Of a DNA stretch of 64,000 nt, positions 58,728 through 64,000 are shown in pieces. The position numbers and the translations under genes are program-made. The stretch spans positions 777,508 through 841,507 of the forward strand of contig ML213504.1 in assembly GCA_004369045.1 (NCBI GenBank), read 5' to 3'. Position 1 is the stretch's first letter. Each line of letters begins with the position of its first letter. The notes under the pieces are model-generated. The model had not been told where the DNA came from and did not search any database. It saw nothing but the letters and a program-made list of their open reading frames with translations. The DNA is from Heliocybe sulcata. Taxonomy: Eukaryota; Basidiomycota; Agaricomycetes; Gloeophyllales; Gloeophyllaceae.

Positions 58728-59430
58728 ATGGATTTGTTCCGTAGCCGACCGACGCAGTCGTTCGCGACAGGTGAGTGGATATCTCTGGCGCAGAGACTTC
58801 GAACTGAGGGAACAGCAATGTAGCGGCTGTGGCAGCATTTGCTGCACACCTGATTCTGTGGTTAATGCCCTCAAACCTTCGTGAGTGAGGGTGTAGACTA
58901 GCCGAGCAGCTAGCCGACAGAGCGCGCCAGATGTCTTCACCCTCATGCAGACGGCTGTAGCCACACTGGCTCTTTCGGGACTGATGGTCCTGTAAGTGCT
59001 TCCAATACTCACTGAAGAGATGAGAGCAGATTTGACATCCATGCCAAAACAGCGTCGTGATGCATCACCGAAGAAGTGGGGGATTATTGACTCACGCGCA
59101 AGAGGAAACGATCCTCATCGGGGCATTTGGGCTCTTCTGGCTCGGTACGCTCCACTCTTCGTCTGAAAGCCAGAATCATTATGAATCATTGCGCGTCACC
59201 CGCAAGCTCTCCTCATCGCCTTCCGAGCTACGTCCCAGGATACCACGATGGGCACCCAATCTGGTGAGACAAGCCTCTCATCTCCACAAGCACCGCCAGT
59301 TCGGTCGCAGTCTGGAGGTCAGCACAGAGATAGGGTTAACAGGCATCCTCCCCGCCTTACTCCAGGTGGTCGACCATGGCCTTGCAGGAGGGACGATGCG
59401 CTATGTATCGTGGAGGAATATTACTGGTAG
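58728..59430 (+). CDS. Small multi-span membrane protein C, related to A and B
   Basis: Five exons (58728-58770, 58809-58880, 58910-58991, 59053-59144, 59207-59430) give 170 residues. Three hydrophobic spans appear: VAAVAAFAAHLILWLM, MQTAVATLALSGLMVLVVM and ETILIGAFGLFWLALLIAF. The third ends FWLAL, as in protein A, with an intron at the same phase. The tail is polar (TSQDTTMGTQSGE, RPWPCRRDDALCIVEEYYW), and no fourth span is seen. Exons 1 and 2 (43 and 72 nt) are close to the 40 and 78 nt of A and B. The first two introns would be only 38 and 29 nt, which is very short, so the 5' half is the weakest part and may be wrong or decaying. Confidence 0.5.
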
Positions 59431-59766
59431 CGGGTGTATAAAGTTCTTCGATTCTGAGGAGCACGGCTGCTGCTGGTGGAATGGAGACGAAGATACCCTA
59501 AGCGACAGAATTAGTCGGTTATGTTGGTAGGCAGCCTATAGTATAGTGTAAGGTTCAGACTACGGAAGAGGATCGACGACATGCGTTAAGAGGAGACGGA
59601 TGTATTTTCAGCACGCGATTGGCCGGTGTCTTCCGGAGGAGGATCGGCAATCCCCAGGTCTGGCTATATCTGGATCAGCGGGCAATCCTGTGCCACAGCT
59701 ACCTTGCACTCTCCCTTGCCGTCTCCTGTTTCATCGCAAGTAGCACGGACACTACCTATTCGCACC
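59431..59766. other. Intergenic, no supported gene
   Basis: About 340 bases containing the promoter and perhaps the unresolved first exon of the ubiquitin-conjugating enzyme gene. Confidence 0.45.
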
Positions 59767-60676
59767 ATGATGAGTATTGCCTATTGAGAGTCATAGGATT
59801 TGGCAACTTACTTTTGGTGCGGTCTGCTCACAGCACTTCGGGCAAGCGTCGTATCGAGACGGATGTCATGAGATTGTCCGTAGTACTCCCTCCGGCGTCG
59901 CGTCGCGTCCTCGCGCTCATAGACTATGTTACAGATTGATGTCGGACTACGAGGTTAACCTCGTGAATGATAGCATGCAGGAGTTCTACGTTCGATTTCA
60001 TGGGCCTACCGAGAGTGAGTCGCACTATACCTTACAGACCCGTCTATCAGGCTGATGCCGAGGATCGTATGCGATCAGCCCCGTTCGCTGGAGGTGTCTG
60101 GAAGATCCACGTTGAGCTCCCCGATCAGTATCCCTTCAAGTCTCCAAGTATCGGCTTCATGAACAAGATATTCCATCCCAACATCGATGAACTGTGCGTC
60201 CCTTCATCCACCCTATCTCCGGCATGCTGTACTCGGGGCTGATGTATGCGGTCAGAAGTGGCTCCGTATGCTTGGACGTCATCAACCAGACCTGGTCGCC
60301 CATGTTCGGTGAGCCCGCCACGCGTGCCACTCGACACTAGTATCTAACGGCACCGCCACGCAGATATGATCAATATCTTCGAGGTCTTCCTCCCTCAGCT
60401 GCTCAGATACCCAAACCCCAACGACCCTCTGAATGGCGAAGCCGCAGCACTTCTCATGCGACATCCGAAGGAGTACGATGCCCGGGTGAAAGGTGCGCCG
60501 CCTATGCCGTATTACGTGCGCTATTGCGTGCTCACGGAGATCATCCCTCAGAGTACGTCCAGCGCTTCGCTACCAAGGAGGCAGCTGAGGCCGCCAGCGG
60601 CGGCAAGGCGGAGGAAGAAGAGGACGCCGATGAAGAGATGAGCGACGTCGGTTCCATGAGCTGTGACGAGGACTAA
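59767..60676 (+). CDS. UBC8: Ubiquitin-conjugating enzyme E2 (UBC8 / UBE2H)
   Basis: Clear exons are 59832-59874 (approximate), 59935-60014, 60079-60193, 60256-60308, 60364-60492 and 60552-60676. They read [108 protein letters not shown] and [17 protein letters not shown]. The active-site Cys in [12 protein letters not shown] is present. It ends with an acidic tail as in Ubc8, which in yeast serves the GID ligase in degrading gluconeogenic enzymes. The first exon is unresolved: ATG-ATG at 59767 is a candidate, but no GT..AG intron joins it in phase to STSGKRR. Confidence 0.9.
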
Positions 60677-61063
60677 ATCCACGCTGCCACCTGGTCCTTT
60701 GCTTCAGTATATCCTCATCCCAGGTCCCCCTCTCGTATTGACACGCTCACGACTTTCTGATTGTATACTGTAACGCTATCTCCTGCAGAGTCCTTGCAAG
60801 GCCGTTATTCTTGCTACGCAACCGCGTAAGCTTGTGTGTTTCATCTTCGGTATTTCACCTCACCATTCCCGCGTATATAGTTTTCGACCAAGGGCAACAT
60901 TGGGTTCACCGCGTCACGTCCGTCTGTACTTATCCTGATGTGTAGATACTGGCTCCAACGGAATATATAACAAGGCATATGACACGCACTCAAGACCGCG
61001 TGAGTGCATCGGAGCATATATACATTTCATGGGTGAAATAAGTTAATTGTGTAATTGCGCTCA
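60677..61063. other. Convergent 3' region
   Basis: About 390 bases between the UBC8 and THOC5 stops, with A/T-rich stretches. No gene is supported. Confidence 0.5.
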
Positions 61064-61879
61064 CTACGAAGACCCCGCCGGCGTAGGGTCACTGCTTGGC
61101 TCTGGAGCCGAGGGAACTAGTTCGTCCACCTTTTTCTGGACGTCCAAGGCAGTCTATGCGGAAATAGGAGTTAGTGCGTGAAGGACGACGGTATCATGCC
61201 TGCGAACCTTCATTAAAGTATCGATGTGTGCCTTGACATTGTCGGTCAGCGCCTGCTTGGCTTTGCTCTCTTTCTGCATCTGATCTCTCCGAGTCTCCAG
61301 CTCTTCGTTTCTCTGGCTCAGTCTAAGGCGCCACTTCGTCAGCACTACCACAACTTCAGTTTCTCAGAGGTCTCACTTTTGGCGTTCACTCAATTCGAAA
61401 GAGAGGCGGTTGAGCATGAGCTGGTGTTCATTAGCAAGGACATCCTCAGTCTTGTGCTCATCAGGTGCAAGTTGTATGAACTCCTCGAGAGGATATATAG
61501 GGATATCTTGATACACCGAGCTACAAACGGATACATCGGCGCCCACCCGCAAATGAAAGGCGTATTGGGTAGCTTACGCGAACTGTCGGCATTTCTCAAT
61601 CTCCCGCTCCAGATGTCTCTTCTCATACAGCAGATTTTGCAATCCTAAATGAGTCTGATCCATCTCATGTCTTGCGTCAGCAGTTGCTTGCTTATGCGCC
61701 CGGGTTGCTGCGTTCGAAGCTCGGTTGATGGCCTTAAGCCGGGCAAAGAGGGCTCCAGCACGGACATGTACCGATGCTGTATCCTGGTCTGCATAGTTGG
61801 GAGAGGCTGCATCGCGGAGGTTGCTGATGACCTGGTCTGGCGACGGAGGGAGTCCAGTAGAGAGAGCGTCGACGGTCAT
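61064..61879 (-). CDS. THO complex subunit THOC5-like
   Basis: Four exons read on the minus strand from MTVDALSTGLPPSPDQVISNL. Landmarks are a long N-terminal helix (MDQTHLGLQNLLYEKRHLEREIEKC), then YPLEEFIQLAPDEHKTEDVLANEHQLMLNRLSFELSERQKL and a coiled coil QRNEELETRRDQMQKESKAKQALTDNVKAHIDTLMK. The EFI-LAPxE and HQLMLNRLSFELxER blocks are the THOC5/FMIP signature. THOC5 is part of the THO/TREX complex, which couples transcription to mRNA export. The protein is about 210 residues, much shorter than animal THOC5, as is usual in fungi. It shares a 220-base divergent promoter with G6PD. Confidence 0.88.
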
Positions 61880-61991
61880 TGTGATGCCGGCGGCTCGGAG
61901 ACGCGCGTACTTGCGGCGTGGTAGCCGGAGCACAAAATAGAAGGCCGGGCCGGAGAAGGCAGGAGATATGATGTATGGTCGACGCGTCCGA

Positions 61992-62015
61992 CTGAGTAAG
62001 TCGGCACTTACTCAG
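61992..62015. promoter_or_regulatory. Perfect 10-bp inverted repeat in the THOC5/G6PD promoter
   Basis: CTGAGTAAGT, a 4-base CGGC spacer, and ACTTACTCAG form an exact dyad 85 bases before the G6PD start. Each arm contains TGAGTAA/TTACTCA, close to fungal Yap1/Cap1-type bZIP sites. G6PD is a classic oxidative-stress target, so a stress element is plausible; the factor is inferred. Confidence 0.5.
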
Positions 62016-62099
62016 CGGTCGATCTCCAACCGATTCCTCTCACTCTCCGTGTCATTACTTCTGTAATTCATATTCTTTAAGTCTCTTTCTTCCTCTGCG

Positions 62100-64000
62100 A
62101 TGTCACGTCAACGCTCAATGTCGGGCACGATCCCCTCCATGGAGACCAGCGGTCAGCAGCTCAAGGACAATACCATTATCATCGGTCAGTCGAATTGATT
62201 GCGGTGTGCCTGCTTGCTGCTGATATTCATGCACAGTCCTTGGCGCCTCTGGTGATCTCGCAAAGAAGAAGGTGCGATCTGCGTCTTCACTGATCTATCA
62301 TCATATGTAATGAATTCTTGCAGACATATCCTGCCCTTTTCGGTTTGTACAAGAATGGGTTTTTACCGCGCGACGTCCACATCGTCGGCTATGCTCGTAC
62401 AAAAATGGACGACGTCGAGTACCACAAGCGGACCACTGGCTACATCAAGGTCAACGAGGGTGATGAGGAGACTAAGGCCAAGGTAGAGGAATTCAAGAAG
62501 AACTCCACCTACGTATCCGGCGGCTATGAGGACGGCCCGTCCTTTGACAACCTCAATAAGCACCTTGAGCAGATCGAGTCAAAATACCAGTCCAAGGAAC
62601 GCAACCGTGTCTTTTACCTTGCTCTCCCTCCGAGCGTTTTCATCCCCGTCGCCAAAAACCTCCGAGAGCACTGTTACGCTGGGAAGGGCGGTGCCAACCG
62701 TATCATTGTTGAGAAGCCCTTTGGAAAGGACACAGATTCTTGCCGAGAGCTGCTCAAGTCGCTCAAGGAGCACTGGACGGAGGACGAGACTTATCGGATT
62801 GATCACTATCTCGGCAAGGAGATGGTCAAGAACCTGCTCGTTCTGCGGTTTGCCAACATCGCATTCTCCTCTGGCTGGGACAAGAACTCCATCAGCAATG
62901 TCCAGATCACCTTCAAGGAGCCGTTCGGGACGGAGGGTCGTGGTGGTTACTTCGACGAATTTGGTATTATCAGGGATATCTTGCAGAACCGTGAGTATGG
63001 TGCCGATAGCCGGTGCGAGCGCTTCTGATGTTTTGGTAGACTTGTTGCAGGTGCTGAGTGTTTTGACCATGGAGCGGCCCGTATCATTCTCCGCCGAGGA
63101 TGTCCGTGATGAGAAGGTAAATAGTATTTGCGCCTCTCACGTCTTCGTGGCGCTCACCAGTAACAGGTCAAAGTGCTCCGCGCGATCCCTCCCATCGAGC
63201 GCAGCGACACCCTGCTTGGTCAGTACGTTGCTGCCAACGGCAAGCCGGGTTACCTGGATGATGATACGGTCCCCCACAACTCCGTCTGCCCAACGTACGC
63301 TGCTACTACGCTCTGGATCCACAACCCTCGGTGGGAGGGCGTGCCGTTCATTTTGAAGGCTGGAAAAGGTTCGTCTCTGTGTTTCAAAATGGTCCCATTC
63401 GAGACTGACGGATGGTCTTCCTCCAGCGGTGAACGAGGCTAAGGTCGAAATCCGTATCCAGTACAAGGATGTCACCCAGGGTATCTTCAAGGATATCTCT
63501 CGCAATGAGTTGGTCATCCGGATCCAACCCTCCGAGGCGGTGTACCTGAAGTTCAACGCGAAGACTCCTGGTCTGTACACGCGTGCCATCCCTTCCGAGA
63601 TGGACCTCACATACAAGCGGCGGTTTGCGGACATCCACATCCCGGAGGCATATGAGTCGCTCATCCTTGACGCTCTCAAGGGTGACCACTCCAACTTTGT
63701 CCGTGATGACGAGTTGGATGTTGCGTGGAAGGTAAGGGAACATATTTAGCCCTGGATCCCGTGACGTGACATTAACACTGTTCCCAGATCTTCACCCCCA
63801 TCCTGCACTGGATAGACGGTCTGAGTGGACCTCGTCCGAAGCCCGTCGGCTACCCTTACGGCTCGCGTGGACCTAAGGAGCTCGACGCCTTCATCCAGAA
63901 ATACGGCTACAAGCGCACGACGGAGGGATAGTGCGTATTATCCATATTTTCATCATGATGCAAAGTAATCTTGACGCATGGTATACTTATCACAGCGCCT
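62100..64000 (+). CDS. ZWF1: Glucose-6-phosphate 1-dehydrogenase, 3' partial
   Basis: Exons 62100-62184, 62237-62271, 62324-62990, 63040-63116, 63167-63368, 63427-63731, 63788-63930 and the first bases of a further exon at 63996. Landmarks are the NADP loop VLGASGDLAKKKTYPALFGL, NRIIVEKPFGKD, the catalytic RIDHYLGKE, NSISNVQITFKEPFGTEGRGGYFDEFGIIRDI, PRWEGVPFILKAGKA and the structural-NADP region. It catalyses the first step of the pentose phosphate pathway and supplies NADPH. A TAG follows GYKRTTEG, but GTGCGT there and TTATCACAG at 63987-63995 indicate an intron, giving the typical EGYAW end beyond the window. Confidence 0.96.

Noticed and set aside
62526-63356. A 276-codon plus-strand frame within G6PD
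   Set aside because: Runs out of frame over clearly conserved G6PD exons and is Ser/Arg-rich noise.
1-64000. A biosynthetic cluster or defence-type system
   Set aside because: The genes belong to unrelated housekeeping pathways, and no core secondary-metabolite enzyme or linked defence module is present.

Overview
This window is fungal nuclear DNA, most likely from a mushroom-forming basidiomycete (Agaricomycetes). It carries about 30 closely packed genes on both strands. Nearly all are cut by many short introns (about 40-140 nt, mostly 50-65) with compact GT..AG borders. The gene set is ordinary fungal housekeeping: ribosomal proteins, histidine synthesis, NHP2, BFR1, an STE20-type kinase, an RFX factor, endopolyphosphatase and G6PD. 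I saw no prokaryotic operons, CRISPR arrays or rRNA. Gene models were built by joining frames across GT/GC..AG introns. For most genes the exon lengths sum to a multiple of three and restore family motifs across the junctions.

Layout, 1-20.6 kb: a 5'-truncated acidic low-complexity protein; a kelch-repeat membrane protein (minus); a probable ribonucleotide-reductase inhibitor of the Spd1/Dif1 type; a C2H2 zinc-finger protein; then a same-strand run of MIX23/Cid2, a GILT-like protein, mitochondrial uL22, ribophorin I (OST1) and a PPR protein; then a membrane-anchored aspartic protease (minus). 21-32.5 kb: hydroxyacid-oxoacid transhydrogenase, tRNase Z, a small Ser-rich protein, HIS6, RPL35 and a GCK-III kinase. 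33-36.5 kb: a weak minus-strand gene divergent from a RING + LON-domain protein. 36.5-39.6 kb is a 3.1 kb stretch with no convincing gene. 39.6-54 kb: NHP2, BFR1, RFX factor (minus), endopolyphosphatase (minus), an unrecognised 150-aa protein (minus) and acetoacetyl-CoA synthetase. 55-59.4 kb: three tandem small multi-spanning membrane-protein genes, interrupted by an 803-bp AT-rich DNA transposon with terminal inverted repeats. 59.7-64 kb: UBC8/UBE2H, THOC5 (minus) and G6PD, which runs off the right edge.

The genes do not form one pathway or cluster. The points most worth a second look are about gene architecture. Four microexons (10, 19, 19 and 26 nt) were found, three of them inside the core motif of their protein. 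Two neighbouring genes each need a GC-AG intron. The tandem membrane-protein family shares exon lengths. The transposon has a 3-bp target duplication, and its inverted repeats differ only by transitions. A perfect inverted repeat lies in the THOC5/G6PD divergent promoter. I found no sign of a wholly new system.
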